Shown: positions 8,167 to 18,830, counted from the first letter of the stretch. The stretch: 64,000 bases of DNA from Pelosinus propionicus DSM 13327 (GCF_900114615.1 NZ_FOTS01000001.1:62001-126000); one strand, 5' to 3'. Notes: generated by a model from the sequence alone, not told the origin. Translations and numbers: made by a program.

Positions 8167-9465
8167 ATGCCAAAAATATTAGATCAGCCTAGATATAAAT
8201 GTGCCCTTGGAGCCATGCAAACGGTGCATAGCATTACTAAAGCCCTGCCAATTTTGCATTCAGGACCTGGTTGCGCTGACAAATTGTCAGGCAGCCAAGG
8301 TGGTTCAGGGCATTTTGCACCTCGTATTTTTCCTTGTACAAATCTTAACGAAAAAGATGTGATTTTTGGTGGGGAAGAAGGGCTGCGGGATGTCATTGCA
8401 AATGCCTTAAAAATAGTAAATGCGGACCTATATGTTGTATTAAGTGGTTGTTCTTCAGAAATTGTTGGTGATGATATGCAAGAAGTAGTCAGATCCTTTA
8501 AAAATGCGGAGAAGCCAGTTGTTTTTGCGTCGACAGCCGGGTTTAAAGGAAACAATTTTTTAGGGCACGAGTGGGTCATTCAAGCAATTATCGAGCAATA
8601 TTTAAAACCGGCAGATAAAAAAACAAAAGGGCTGGTGAATATCTGGGCAAGTGTCCCTCAGCACGATCCCTTTTGGTATGGAAATTTATTCGAATTGGAA
8701 AATTTGATTACGCAGCTTGGATTAACACCCAATACGATTTTCGGCTATGATAGGGGTATTAAAAATATTGATAAAATACCAGAGGCTGAATTTAACCTTC
8801 TTGTATCGCCTTGGGTGGGGTTAAGTAATGTAAAATTATTAGAAGAAAAATTTCAGACTCCTTATTTGCATCTTCCCACTCTTCCCATTGGAGCCTTTGA
8901 AACCAGTAAATTTTTGCGGGAAGTAGGAAATTTTGCTGGAATTGATAAAGAAAAAGTAGAAGATATCATTACAGAAAATGAAAAAAAATATTATTATTTT
9001 ATTGAACGATTTGCTGATGTATTTCTGGAAACACGAATTATGGCAAAACGATTTGTTGTGATTTCCGATGCGCAATATTCCTTGGCGATTACTAAATTTC
9101 TGGTAAATGACGTTGGTTTGTTCCCTTCCAAACAATACATTACTGATAATGCTCCCGAAGAATACCAAGAGGCGATAAAAGGATATTTTAAAGAATTGAA
9201 TTGGAATATAGAAGCAGAGGTGGCATTTCTATCCGATGGACACTTGATACAAGATGAAATCAAAGAGACTTATTTTAGCGGCTACCCTTTAATCATCGGC
9301 AGTTCATGGGATAAAAAAGTTGCAGAGCAAACACAGGCACATTATTTATCTGTTTCTTGGCCAGTAAATGAACGACTTGTTATCAATAGTTCCTATGTAG
9401 GTTACGGTGGCGGACTTAAGCTGCTTGAGGACATATATTCTGTAGTTCTTACCCGATTTAATTAA
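8167..9465 (+). CDS. Nitrogenase component 1-like K subunit (K2)
   Basis: 432 residues, starting directly after the D2 stop with AAAGGAGG inside the end of D2. C12 (YKCALG), C36 (GPGCA) and C95 (SGCSSEIVGDD) match the NifK P-cluster ligands, with an additional PCT cysteine at 57. This is the shortest K of the set: the loop after GPGC is trimmed. The conserved segment LPIGAFETSKFLREV is shared with the other K-like proteins. Convergent with the nifH-like gene on the other strand. Confidence 0.9.
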   Translation: MPKILDQPRYKCALGAMQTVHSITKALPILHSGPGCADKLSGSQGGSGHFAPRIFPCTNLNEKDVIFGGEEGLRDVIANALKIVNADLYVVLSGCSSEIVGDDMQEVVRSFKNAEKPVVFASTAGFKGNNFLGHEWVIQAIIEQYLKPADKKTKGLVNIWASVPQHDPFWYGNLFELENLITQLGLTPNTIFGYDRGIKNIDKIPEAEFNLLVSPWVGLSNVKLLEEKFQTPYLHLPTLPIGAFETSKFLREVGNFAGIDKEKVEDIITENEKKYYYFIERFADVFLETRIMAKRFVVISDAQYSLAITKFLVNDVGLFPSKQYITDNAPEEYQEAIKGYFKELNWNIEAEVAFLSDGHLIQDEIKETYFSGYPLIIGSSWDKKVAEQTQAHYLSVSWPVNERLVINSSYVGYGGGLKLLEDIYSVVLTRFN

Positions 9466-9496
9466 AGTAGAAAAAAAGTAAATCAGCAGGTAAAAT

Positions 9497-9535
9497 AAGC
9501 AAAGCCGCCTCTATAAAAGGTGGCTTTGCTTAAGT
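9497..9535 (+). terminator. Terminator between DK2 and the minus-strand nifH-like gene
   Basis: AAGCAAAGCCGCCT pairs with AGGTGGCTTTGCTT (9497-9531). There is no long T run on the plus strand. It may work in both directions between convergent genes. Confidence 0.6.
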
Positions 9536-9641
9536 ATAAGTATTTAGTACATTCTCCCTTTGTGTCCTTCGCGTTTTTGGGATTCAAAATGTTTTGTTCT
9601 TTTAGATGGCGAAAAATTTTTCTGATGATCATACCTCTCCT

Positions 9642-10478
<837 letters not shown>

Positions 10479-10532
10479 TTAAATTAGCTGATTTTCAATG
10501 ATGAATCATTTGAATAGGAAGACATAGAAAAA

Positions 10533-10592
10533 CAAAAAAAGGCTATGTAGATAGGAGTATCTACATAGCCTTCAGTTTACCTACTGATCAGC
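10533..10592 (-). promoter_or_regulatory. Leader element copy 6 (minus strand)
   Basis: On the minus strand: GCU-GA-UCAG, loop UAGGUAAA, CUGA-A-GGC (10592 down to 10568). The terminator pairs the 12-base arms at 10570-10559 and 10552-10541 perfectly, followed by a run of U (10540-10533). It controls the nifH-like gene. Confidence 0.88.
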
Positions 10593-10666
10593 GCTACCAA
10601 ATGAGTTGCTAAATTAGAGATACTAATTTTAACAACTGGTAAATAATGATTATTCTTTCAAACAGA

Positions 10667-10695
10667 ATCGTATCATCATTTATTAAGAGTGTCAA
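10667..10695 (-). promoter_or_regulatory. Promoter of the minus-strand nifH-like gene
   Basis: On the minus strand: TTGACA (10695-10690), a 17-base spacer, TACGAT (10672-10667). About 75 bases of leader precede the antiterminator hairpin. Confidence 0.75.
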
Positions 10696-10751
10696 GTGAA
10701 AATAATAGCAAAATCACAGTGGATACGTGGTTACTTTTTTAAAAATAAGTA

Positions 10752-10780
10752 TTGACAGTGTATTATCTTAGTGATACCAT
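10752..10780 (+). promoter_or_regulatory. Promoter of DK pair 3
   Basis: TTGACA 10752-10757, a 17-base spacer, TACCAT 10775-10780. It is divergent from the nifH-like promoter, only about 57 bases away. Confidence 0.75.
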
Positions 10781-10807
10781 TACTCATAATAATTGAATAC
10801 AGTTCTA

Positions 10808-10885
10808 CCTATCTCTGCCAGAATATGGCAGATAGGAACTGGTCAGCTAATAAACTGAAGGTTAAAGAATTATTTCTTTGGCCTT
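10808..10885 (+). promoter_or_regulatory. Leader element copy 5, with an extra upstream hairpin
   Basis: ACU-GG-UCAG, loop CUAAUAAA, CUGA-A-GGU (10837-10863 with flanking A/T pairs). The terminator pairs AAGGTTAAAGAA with TTCTTTGGCCTT, followed by T6. Uniquely, a separate stem (10808-10820 with 10826-10836, two bases unpaired) abuts the element on its 5' side. It controls DK pair 3. Confidence 0.85.
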
Positions 10886-10981
10886 TTTTCTTTGTACAGA
10901 GTAAATAGGCTGTATTAAATCCAAAGAAATATTTCATGTATTCATGATTAGTTTATTAAAAATGACAAGGGGTTGAATTTT

Positions 10982-12484
10982 ATGTCAATTAATCTTACGA
11001 CACCAGAAGCTCAAATAAGAGAAAACAGATTATCCTCCATAACCGGTTACAAAGGCTCTATAAAAGATTTGGCAGCGCAAGCTAATGGATGCTCTTTAAA
11101 AAGTGGGGAGCGAGGATTTACGCAGACGACTGCTTGCAGCTTAGGTTGTGCTCAGGGGCAATTAGTGTTGATTAAAGATGCTGCAGTAGTTGGCCATAGT
11201 GCCATTGGATGCGGCTCAGATACGATACAAAGCAATATAAACAATCGCCGCGGTCAATTTTCTAGAGAACTGGAATATACCAATATTAATTATATTAATA
11301 CCAACATGACGGAAGAAGCCACTGTCTTTGGTGGTGCTGCTAAACTTAGAGAGGGGATACGAGAAGCCTATCGACGGTTTAACCCTAAAGTAATATTTGT
11401 GACAACATCCTGCGTTTCCGGGATCATTGGAGAAAATGTTAGTGGGATACTAGATGGATTAGCAGAAGAAATACCAGTGCCCTTAGTTCCTGTTCACTGC
11501 GAAGGTTTTCGTTCTAAACTATGGGCATCAGGGTTTGATGCAGCGTTTCACGCTATCTTGACTTATATTGTTAAACCAGCCGAAAAAAAGAACCCGAATC
11601 TGATCAATATTATTAACTTTTCCGGTATTGGCAGAAAAGAGGTTGTACGATTATTGGGTCGTTTAGGTTTAGTGCCACAATTTCTTGTTCAATTCACTAC
11701 TGTGGACCAACTAAGCAAAATATCAGAAGCGGCAGCGACTCTCAGCTTTTGCGGAACTTTGGGAAGTTATTTAGCCAGCGGTCTGGAAGAACATTTTGGT
11801 GTTCCCTACATCAAATCCTTACAACCACATGGAGTCGCTGGTATCAATAGCTGGCTAAGAGAATTAGGGAAGGTACTGGGAAGAGAAGAAGAGGTTGAAA
11901 AACTCATTGCAGAAGAAACCGCTGCCATCGTTCCGGAGTTAGAGGAATTAAGAGAGAAGCTGAAGGGGAAGCGAGTGGTAATCGGTATGGGACCAAGTTT
12001 TTCCCAAAATTATACGAGACTGTTGCAAGAGCTTGCCTTAGAAGTGGTATGGGCAGCAAGCTGGCATTTTGATCAGCGTCATGATTATGGTGAGATTCCG
12101 GCTACGATTTTAGATCTTGCTAAAAATGAAAAAGATATTTCTGCTTGTGTCAGTGAGCTTCAAGTTCATGAAATCAACAATCTACTGAGGCAATTAAAAC
12201 CGGATCTTTTTGTTTGCAGACATCCTGGCATGGCAATTTGGTCTGCGAAACTAGGAATACCTACTATTTTTATTAATGATGAATATCAATCTTTCGGTTA
12301 CCAAGGTTTAATTAATTTTGGCAATCGCGTTGCGGATACTCTAGCCAATCCAACTTTTGTCCAATATCTTGCTAGTAAAATTAAGCTGCCTTATACGAAC
12401 TGGTGGTTAGAACAAGACGCCTTTACATTTTTGGGTGAGGCGCCTCCCAAGAAGAAAGAAAGAATTACTAAGGCGGTGGTGTAG
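10982..12484 (+). CDS. Nitrogenase component 1-like D subunit (D3)
   Basis: 500 residues from ATG 10982, after AAGGGG; an upstream in-frame TTG is not needed. P-cluster-type cysteines C52/C56, C77 (AIGC) and C144 (TSCVSGIIGEN). C257 (SFCGTLG) is at the NifD Cys275 position. W181 and F185 replace Gln191 and His195. CRHPG holds the family His near the C-terminus. LPYTNWW is followed by a lysine-rich extension not seen in the other D proteins. Its last codon overlaps the GTG start of K3 by one base. Confidence 0.9.
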   Translation: MSINLTTPEAQIRENRLSSITGYKGSIKDLAAQANGCSLKSGERGFTQTTACSLGCAQGQLVLIKDAAVVGHSAIGCGSDTIQSNINNRRGQFSRELEYTNINYINTNMTEEATVFGGAAKLREGIREAYRRFNPKVIFVTTSCVSGIIGENVSGILDGLAEEIPVPLVPVHCEGFRSKLWASGFDAAFHAILTYIVKPAEKKNPNLINIINFSGIGRKEVVRLLGRLGLVPQFLVQFTTVDQLSKISEAAATLSFCGTLGSYLASGLEEHFGVPYIKSLQPHGVAGINSWLRELGKVLGREEEVEKLIAEETAAIVPELEELREKLKGKRVVIGMGPSFSQNYTRLLQELALEVVWAASWHFDQRHDYGEIPATILDLAKNEKDISACVSELQVHEINNLLRQLKPDLFVCRHPGMAIWSAKLGIPTIFINDEYQSFGYQGLINFGNRVADTLANPTFVQYLASKIKLPYTNWWLEQDAFTFLGEAPPKKKERITKAVV

Positions 12485-13821
12485 TGGCTAAAGCTGCTAA
12501 GAAGATTAAAGTAATTGAACAAGTACGATACTCTTGTGCTTTGGCTGCCCTGCATTCTGTTTTGGCGATCGATAGGGCGGTTCCCATTCTTCATGCTGGT
12601 CCTGGCTGCGGTCAAAGATTATCGACAGCATTAAGCACTACGAATGGTTACCAAGGTACTGGCTATGCAGGGGGGCATGCTATGCCCTGCACCAACAGTA
12701 CAGAAGCAGAAGTTATATTTGGCGGTGAAAAAAAATTAAAAGAGTTAATCACTCATAGTCTAGAAGTAATGGATGCGGATTTATATGTGGTTCTTACTGG
12801 GTGCACAGCTGATATCGTGGGTGATGATTCCACAGAAGTGGCAAGAGGCTTCCAAAAACAAGGTAAACCAGTGGTTTGCGCTCAGACAGGAGGATTTAGC
12901 GGTAATAATTTTGTTGGACACGAATTAATACTCGGTGCTATCATTGATCAATACTTGCAGCCGTCAGAAGAGATAGAACCTGGTTTGGTCAATGTTTTTT
13001 CTATCGTTCCTTACTATGATGCTTTCTGGACCGGGAATCTAGAGGAAATTCGTAAGTTACTAGAAGCAATTGGCTTAAAAGCCAATATCATTTTTGGACC
13101 TGGCGGCGGAGTGGATGCACTGAACAAGGTCCCTAAAGCACAGTTTAATTTGTTATTGTCACCCTGGATTGGTTTAACTAATGTTAAACAATTAGAAGAA
13201 AAATTTAAAACTCCTTATTTACATTATCCAGTTCTGCCAATTGGACCGACTGAGACAAGTAAGTTTCTGCGAGCCGTTGGTAAATATGCAGGACTGCCAT
13301 CAGAGCAGGTGGAAGCCTCTATTGCGGAATTGGAAAAACCTTATGATTATTATATTGAAAGATCAGCTGATTATTTACTACAAGCACGGGTAGGATTACC
13401 TAGCCGCTTTATCACAATTTCTGATAGTTTTTACGCACTGGGAATTTCTAAATTCTTAGTGAATGATCTTGGTCTTTTGCCAGGAACCCAGTTTATCATT
13501 GATAATATTCCTGCGAAATACCAGGCAGACTTAGAAGAAGAGTTTAAAGATTTGAGTCCAACGATTTCTGCGCCCGTCGTATTTACCAATGACAGTGGAA
13601 CCATTCGCGAGAAGTTAAGAGAAACGAAGTTTCGTGGTAAACCGCTAATTCTTGGAAGTGCTTGGGATCAAATGATAGCGAAAGAGCTGAATGGATATCA
13701 GTTAAGTGTCTCTTTTCCTGCTGCGGATCGATTTATATTAAATAGCACCTACATCGGCTATAATGGAGCCTTACGTTTGGCCGAAGATATCTTTTCTGTG
13801 TTGGTAAGTTCAAATTATTAA
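12484..13821 (+). CDS. Nitrogenase component 1-like K subunit (K3)
   Basis: 445 residues with a GTG start sharing one base with the D3 stop. A basic N-terminal extension (MAKAAKKIK) precedes the usual RYSCAL. C18, C42 (GPGCG) and C107 (TGCTADIVGDD) are the P-cluster-type ligands; C69 is the extra PCT cysteine. A PHEG-like NifK C-terminal region is replaced by ADRFILNSTYIGYNGAL, as in its paralogues. It should pair with D3. Confidence 0.9.
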   Translation: MAKAAKKIKVIEQVRYSCALAALHSVLAIDRAVPILHAGPGCGQRLSTALSTTNGYQGTGYAGGHAMPCTNSTEAEVIFGGEKKLKELITHSLEVMDADLYVVLTGCTADIVGDDSTEVARGFQKQGKPVVCAQTGGFSGNNFVGHELILGAIIDQYLQPSEEIEPGLVNVFSIVPYYDAFWTGNLEEIRKLLEAIGLKANIIFGPGGGVDALNKVPKAQFNLLLSPWIGLTNVKQLEEKFKTPYLHYPVLPIGPTETSKFLRAVGKYAGLPSEQVEASIAELEKPYDYYIERSADYLLQARVGLPSRFITISDSFYALGISKFLVNDLGLLPGTQFIIDNIPAKYQADLEEEFKDLSPTISAPVVFTNDSGTIREKLRETKFRGKPLILGSAWDQMIAKELNGYQLSVSFPAADRFILNSTYIGYNGALRLAEDIFSVLVSSNY

Positions 13822-13952
13822 TGAAATCATTGGCAATAATCTTAGGAATTAATCATGAATAGTTGCTTGATCATCAGTTTTAATTACTGGAAGTGAGACT
13901 CTTAGGTTGGCAGTTTAGTTTTGACAGAAGAGAGGATCAATTGAGTAGCAAG

Positions 13953-13995
13953 AAAAAAATGAACTGCCGCCTGGATTTGAAGGCGGCAGTTCACT
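13953..13995 (-). terminator. purB terminator
   Basis: GAACTGCCGCCT and AGGCGGCAGTTC pair (13961-13992). Read on the minus strand, the hairpin is followed by a U-rich run, so it ends purB. It may also stop DK3 transcripts from the other side. Confidence 0.8.
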
Positions 13996-14014
13996 TTAGA
14001 GTATTGACGTTTTC

Positions 14015-15373
14015 TTACTTTATGTGCTTAACCAATTCTACAGCCAAGCCGATATACTTTTGCGGCGTTAAAGCGAGTAAGCGAGTTTTATCTTCTTTTG
14101 GCAACTCTACGCTTTCGATAAAAGAACGAATTTCTGCTTCGCCAATTGCTTTTCCTCGAGTAATTTCTTTTAGCTTATCATAGGCATTCGTATGTCCATG
14201 CTTACGCATCACGGTTTGTACAGCTTCTGATAGGACCTCCCAAGCATCAGTCAAGTGACTTTCAATAACCTGATTATTAGCCAGGGTTTTGCTAAAACCT
14301 TTTAAAGCATAAGACAAGGCTATATGAGAATAGCCAATGGCAGCTCCTATGTTGCGCTGCGCCGAGGAGTCGCTAAGATCTCTTTGTAAGCGGGATATAG
14401 GCAGTTTATTTGCCAGATGATCCAGTAGCGCGTTACTAAGCCCCAGATTTGCCTCTGAGTTCTCAAAATCGATAGGGTTGACCTTATGAGGCATGGTTGA
14501 TGAGCCAACTTCACCGCTTATGGTTTTTTGTTTAAAATAACCCAAAGAGATATACAGCCACATATCTCGGTCAAAATCTAGGACAATATTATTAAAACGG
14601 TTGATGGCATGAAAGCACTCTGCTACATAATCATGAGATTCTATTTGGGTTGTCAGCGGATTGTATTCCAGACCCAGTCCCTCGACGAAATTCTTGGCAA
14701 CATTTTCCCAGTCGATTTCAGGATAGGCAATTTGATGAGCATTAAAGTTACCAACGGCCCCATTGAATTTTCCTAAAAACTCAAGACTGCGGATTTGTTT
14801 CAACTGTCGATTCCATCTGTATACAAATACTGCAAGCTCTTTTCCCATAGTGGTAGGAGACGCAGATTGTCCATGAGTATGTGCCAGCATTGCAACGTCT
14901 TTTAAGGTTTCGGCTTTGTTTGCCACTTCGGCAGCAAGCTCTTTGGCCGCTGGCAGCCAAACTTTATGGATGCCGTCCTTTAGCATTAATGCATAGGATA
15001 AGTTGTTGATATCCTCAGAGGTACAAGAAAAATGAATAAACTCAAGAACATCCGATAATGAAGTCGTACTCAGTGTATCTCTTAAGAAATATTCAACAGC
15101 TTTCACATCATGGTTCGTAATTTTTTCGATCGCCTTAATTTTTAAAGCAACTTCTTCATCAAAAGAAGTAACAATCTTTCGCAGCAACTGTACTTCGTCA
15201 GATGTAAAAGTTCGTACTTGATTGAATGCGGGGTTAGATGCCATGGTAATCAGCCATTCAATTTCTATATGGGTGCGATATTTCATTAATGCCCATTCTG
15301 AAAAAAAGTCGCCTAATGGTTTGGTAACAGATTCATAGCGCCCGTCAAGCGGAGTTAAAGATTTAATACTCAT
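14015..15373 (-). CDS. purB: Adenylosuccinate lyase
   Basis: 452 residues, full length for the E. coli-type PurB (start TPLDGRY). It splits adenylosuccinate to AMP and fumarate, and SAICAR to AICAR and fumarate, in purine synthesis. Visible family motifs: TSEDINN near 118, catalytic-His segment AHTHGQ near 164-169, and the signature GSSTMPHKVNP at 290-300 carrying the mobile-loop serine. It is a housekeeping gene lying alone, on the opposite strand, inside the nitrogenase-like island and without a leader copy. Either the island was built around it or this is a second, acquired purB. Confidence 0.95.
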   Translation of the reverse strand: MSIKSLTPLDGRYESVTKPLGDFFSEWALMKYRTHIEIEWLITMASNPAFNQVRTFTSDEVQLLRKIVTSFDEEVALKIKAIEKITNHDVKAVEYFLRDTLSTTSLSDVLEFIHFSCTSEDINNLSYALMLKDGIHKVWLPAAKELAAEVANKAETLKDVAMLAHTHGQSASPTTMGKELAVFVYRWNRQLKQIRSLEFLGKFNGAVGNFNAHQIAYPEIDWENVAKNFVEGLGLEYNPLTTQIESHDYVAECFHAINRFNNIVLDFDRDMWLYISLGYFKQKTISGEVGSSTMPHKVNPIDFENSEANLGLSNALLDHLANKLPISRLQRDLSDSSAQRNIGAAIGYSHIALSYALKGFSKTLANNQVIESHLTDAWEVLSEAVQTVMRKHGHTNAYDKLKEITRGKAIGEAEIRSFIESVELPKEDKTRLLALTPQKYIGLAVELVKHIK

Positions 15374-15636
15374 AAATACCCTCTTTATTTTATAGATTTT
15401 TGTGAAAACCCTAAGTAAGCAGTGAAAGCGTAAGATAGGGTGTCAAATGCATGACGCACTGTATACGTTTTTGGGTTGCTAGTATTATTTTATCACTATA
15501 GTCAAACTTTTTCCAAGAAGAAATATCGTGTTTCGATATATATTGTCAAAAAGAGAGTGATATTTATCCTTTGAAAAGCAATAAATATACATTTTAGAAG
15601 ATAAAAATGTCTGGGAAGAAATTAGTGTTAAGACTA
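15374..15636. other. Divergent intergenic region upstream of purB and KD4
   Basis: No gene is seen. A TTGACT box near 15500 on the minus strand may belong to a purB promoter, but the -10 is not clear. Confidence 0.35.
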
Positions 15637-15740
15637 TTGACAGGATAAGAAATAAGATATATTCTAGAAAGCATTAAGACCATCCTAGATCAATTACCTG
15701 AGATGGAGCATTGACTTTCAAGCAGGTAAAGTGTGTAATC
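15637..15740 (+). promoter_or_regulatory. Two candidate promoters of KD pair 4
   Basis: Upstream site: TTGACA 15637-15642, 17 bases, TATTCT 15660-15665. Downstream site: TTGACT 15711-15716, 18 bases, TGTAAT 15735-15740. Both would transcribe into leader copy 7. Confidence 0.6.
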
Positions 15741-15767
15741 GCTAAGAGAATTGAATAGCATTGATTA

Positions 15768-15822
15768 ACTGACTGAGAATAAAAGAGGTTAAACTACAAA
15801 ATAGTAGTTTGACCTCTTTTGT
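15768..15822 (+). promoter_or_regulatory. Leader element copy 7
   Basis: ACU-GA-CU, long loop, AG-A-GGU (15769-15790), with a flanking A-U pair and a weak inner stem. The terminator is strong: AAAGAGGTTAAACTAC pairs with GTAGTTTGACCTCTTT. It controls KD pair 4. Confidence 0.7.
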
Positions 15823-15937
15823 GTTTACACATACAAATAAAAATTTAAAGCTCTTTATTACAATTGCTTATACGATTCAATTCTTTTTTATGATGGTTAT
15901 TTGCATTATTATATTATTCATTTTAGGAGGTTGCTAA

Positions 15938-17278
15938 ATGTCTACTTTTATCGAACGCGCAAAAGTTACCTGTGCTCTTGGTGGTGCCATTGTTACTCTG
16001 TCAGCATTGCCAAAAGCAGTTCCCATCGTTCATGCATCTGGAGGGTGTGCAGGTACATTGTCGGGTACCTATAACCTGGCAAGCGGCTATAAAGGTTCCG
16101 GGTATTGTGGCGGAACGATGATACCTACATCTAATATTGTCGAAAACGATATCGTTTTTGGCGGTGAAGAACGATTGGAAGAGCAGATTATCAACACTGT
16201 GAAGATAATAGATGCTGATCTTTATTTTGTGGTGACGGGCTGCCAGGTGGAAATCATTGGTGATGATGCAGTGGGAGTGACCCATCGCTATAGAAATGAT
16301 AAAGCGATAGTGCTTGCTGCCAATACACCAGGTTTTTTAGGCGATAGTTTTAAAGGGTATGAGGCAGTGCTAAGTACGATCGCAGCTGAGTTAGTTGAAA
16401 AGAAAGACGTAAAAGAAAAAAAGACGATTACGATTCTGGGAATTGTGCCTGGTCAGGATGTCTTTTATCGGGGGAATATTAGAGAAATCGAAAGATTGCT
16501 AAGCCAATTGGGGATAAAAGCAAATACCTTCTTTGGTGACGGAGAAACGATTGAAAAAATAAGAAATTACGGTGATGCTTCATTAACCGTTGTTTTATCT
16601 GAGAATTACGGCATTGAGACTGCAAGGGTTTTCGAACAAATTCATCAGATTCCTTATATAACGACAGATCTTCCCATTGGCGCAAGCAGAACCGATGCAT
16701 TCTTACATAAAATTGGTGAACGATTGGGGATTGAGCCAGCTGAGATCGAGGCGCTTCTTGCAAAAGAACGAAAATATTATTATAGCTACATCGAAAGAAT
16801 TTTGGATATTTATACGGATTTGGACTTTCAAAGATATGCCATTATTTCTGCTGACACAAACTATGCATTTCCATTAACAAGCTTCCTGGCTGATGACTTA
16901 GGCTGGATTCCCCATATCGTTGTCATTCATGATGATATTGACGATCTGCGTAAAAAAGAATATGAATTAAAGTTCAAACAGCTTGGCTCTGAAACGAAGC
17001 CCAAAGTGGTATTCGAGCTGCAGGCTGGGCAGCTTCTCAATCATGTACGAAAAAGTTGGAAATACAACCAGAATGATAAGTATTTTGATGCCCTCAGTCC
17101 AACTTTTCTTGTCGGCAGCAGCCTTGAAGCGAGTGTGGCGCAAAAACTTGGAGCAGGCTTTCTTCCTGTAGTATTCCCAATCACAAACCGGGCTGTTTTA
17201 GATAGAGGATATACGGGTTACAAGGGGGGCTTAACTCTAACGGAAGACATTATTTCAGCGCTTGTCAGCGATCGATAA
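15938..17278 (+). CDS. Nitrogenase component 1-like K subunit (K4)
   Basis: 446 residues; ATG after GGAGGTT. P-cluster-type C12 (VTCALGG), C37 (SGGCAG) and C102 (TGCQVEIIGDD). It lacks the PCT cysteine of the other K proteins (IPTSN instead) but has C57 nearby. Unlike the other four pairs, K precedes D. K4 and D4 are also the most divergent in sequence, so this is a separate subfamily of nitrogenase-like reductase, followed by cysK. Confidence 0.9.
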   Translation: MSTFIERAKVTCALGGAIVTLSALPKAVPIVHASGGCAGTLSGTYNLASGYKGSGYCGGTMIPTSNIVENDIVFGGEERLEEQIINTVKIIDADLYFVVTGCQVEIIGDDAVGVTHRYRNDKAIVLAANTPGFLGDSFKGYEAVLSTIAAELVEKKDVKEKKTITILGIVPGQDVFYRGNIREIERLLSQLGIKANTFFGDGETIEKIRNYGDASLTVVLSENYGIETARVFEQIHQIPYITTDLPIGASRTDAFLHKIGERLGIEPAEIEALLAKERKYYYSYIERILDIYTDLDFQRYAIISADTNYAFPLTSFLADDLGWIPHIVVIHDDIDDLRKKEYELKFKQLGSETKPKVVFELQAGQLLNHVRKSWKYNQNDKYFDALSPTFLVGSSLEASVAQKLGAGFLPVVFPITNRAVLDRGYTGYKGGLTLTEDIISALVSDR

Positions 17279-17297
17279 TTATGAGGGGGTATAATAC

Positions 17298-18830
17298 ATG
17301 TCTAAATTGACAGAAGGTCTTACATATGATTATTTATCTTCCGAAGCAGCACCTACCAGAGAGGCTCGAATCGAGACGTGCAACGCATTTGGTGGTTCCT
17401 GCAATAGCTTAAGAACAGGAATGGGAACCGGCTGCAGCAAAAATAACAGCAGGAAATTTGCTCAGGGCGGTGGCTGTCAATTAAACTTGGCACTGGGGAT
17501 TGTTAGTAGTTTTCAAAATGTAGTAGTCATCATTCACGGACCTCTTGGCTGCGGTTCTAATAATCTAGGAAGAGCCGGAACCAGGAAAACTGCCAGAATA
17601 CTAAAGCAAAGACCAACAACTACTGATACCATATGGATACAAACCAATTTGGATGACACAGATGTTATTACAGGCGGTATTGAGAAATTGCGTCAAGCGG
17701 TTTTGTATGCTGAGCAAGAATATCGTCCAGATGCCATTATTATCGGTAATAGTTGTTTACCTGGTATTATAGGGGACGATATTGATACTCTATTAAATGA
17801 ACTTGATGGGCAGATTGCTGCAAAAGTTGTCCCGATCCACTGTGAAGGGTTTAAAAGCAAATATGTTGCGACAGGTTATGATTCTGCATATCATGGTGTA
17901 TTGAAAAAAATGGTGGAGCCAATACAACGATATGAGAAAGCACTTCCCAATGAACTTGCAGATTCAAACGAAAAATACCGTCATAGTAAAATTGTGAATC
18001 TTTTCAATGTCGGTTCTACAAGTTACGGAGATGAGGTCGAGTTGTCAAGGCTTCTTACGGCTCTTGGTTTAGAGGTACGGGTATTGCCTTTGTATTCCAG
18101 CGTTGAAGAAATTTCCCGCATCAGCGAAGCAGCGCTGAACATCAGCATTTGTGCGACTCATGATGATTATCTTCTTGGTCATTTGAAAGAACGTTTTGGC
18201 ACAGAATATATTATTGATACGCTGCCCATTGGGATAAAAAATACCAATCAATGGCTTAGGGTAATTGCAGAATTCTTTAAGCTGGAAAAGGAAGTAGAAA
18301 AGCTGATTGCGATTGAAACGGCACAATTGGAAGAAGCTTTAGAACCATTTAAAAAAGTTCTAAAGGGAAAAAGTGTGTTTGTTGGCGGTGGTGAGACACG
18401 CATCTTTACCACTGGTGAACTGTATCAGTCATTGGGAATGAGGGTTGTAGGATTAAAACCACATAATTTTGATCGTTTTGCAATTCCGATGATCGATAGT
18501 ATTGATGATCAGGAAGCCGTTATTGACGTTGCACCAGGACAGCCCGCAGAAGAGTTGGTTATTCTTAGCAGACTTAAGCCAGACCTGTATGTTGGTCATG
18601 CCCAAGCAAATGCATGGATAACGAAGTTGGGCATTCCTACTGTTCCTCTATTTGGTCAATCCTTTAATTATATGGGTTATTCCGGCGCTTTTGAGCTGGC
18701 AAGAAAAGCAGCAAGAGTGCTGAAAAATACATCCCTGTCCCAAAAAATAGTGTCAAATGTTGCTTTACCGTTTCGTCCCATTTGGTTTGAAAGCAATCCC
18801 TTTGACAATATCAAAGAAGCGAAGGTTTAA
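17298..18830 (+). CDS. Nitrogenase component 1-like D subunit (D4), Cys-rich N-terminus
   Basis: 510 residues, the longest D. P-cluster-type C60 (GGGCQLN), C85 (PLGCGS) and C153 (NSCLPGIIGDD); C285 (SICATHD) matches cofactor Cys275. The NifD Gln191/His195 positions are V190 and Y194, unlike the Trp/Phe of the other D proteins. Before C60 there are three more cysteines (28, 35, 46) in a Gly/Asn-rich segment that the other D proteins lack. The VGHAQANAW segment retains the family His. It sits 19 bases after K4 and 41 bases before cysK. The extra cysteines could modify the P-cluster region or bind another cluster. Confidence 0.9.
   Translation: MSKLTEGLTYDYLSSEAAPTREARIETCNAFGGSCNSLRTGMGTGCSKNNSRKFAQGGGCQLNLALGIVSSFQNVVVIIHGPLGCGSNNLGRAGTRKTARILKQRPTTTDTIWIQTNLDDTDVITGGIEKLRQAVLYAEQEYRPDAIIIGNSCLPGIIGDDIDTLLNELDGQIAAKVVPIHCEGFKSKYVATGYDSAYHGVLKKMVEPIQRYEKALPNELADSNEKYRHSKIVNLFNVGSTSYGDEVELSRLLTALGLEVRVLPLYSSVEEISRISEAALNISICATHDDYLLGHLKERFGTEYIIDTLPIGIKNTNQWLRVIAEFFKLEKEVEKLIAIETAQLEEALEPFKKVLKGKSVFVGGGETRIFTTGELYQSLGMRVVGLKPHNFDRFAIPMIDSIDDQEAVIDVAPGQPAEELVILSRLKPDLYVGHAQANAWITKLGIPTVPLFGQSFNYMGYSGAFELARKAARVLKNTSLSQKIVSNVALPFRPIWFESNPFDNIKEAKV

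Noticed and set aside
13893-14183. A plus-strand open frame overlapping the end of purB
   Set aside because: It runs through the purB terminator hairpin and is antisense to conserved purB codons.
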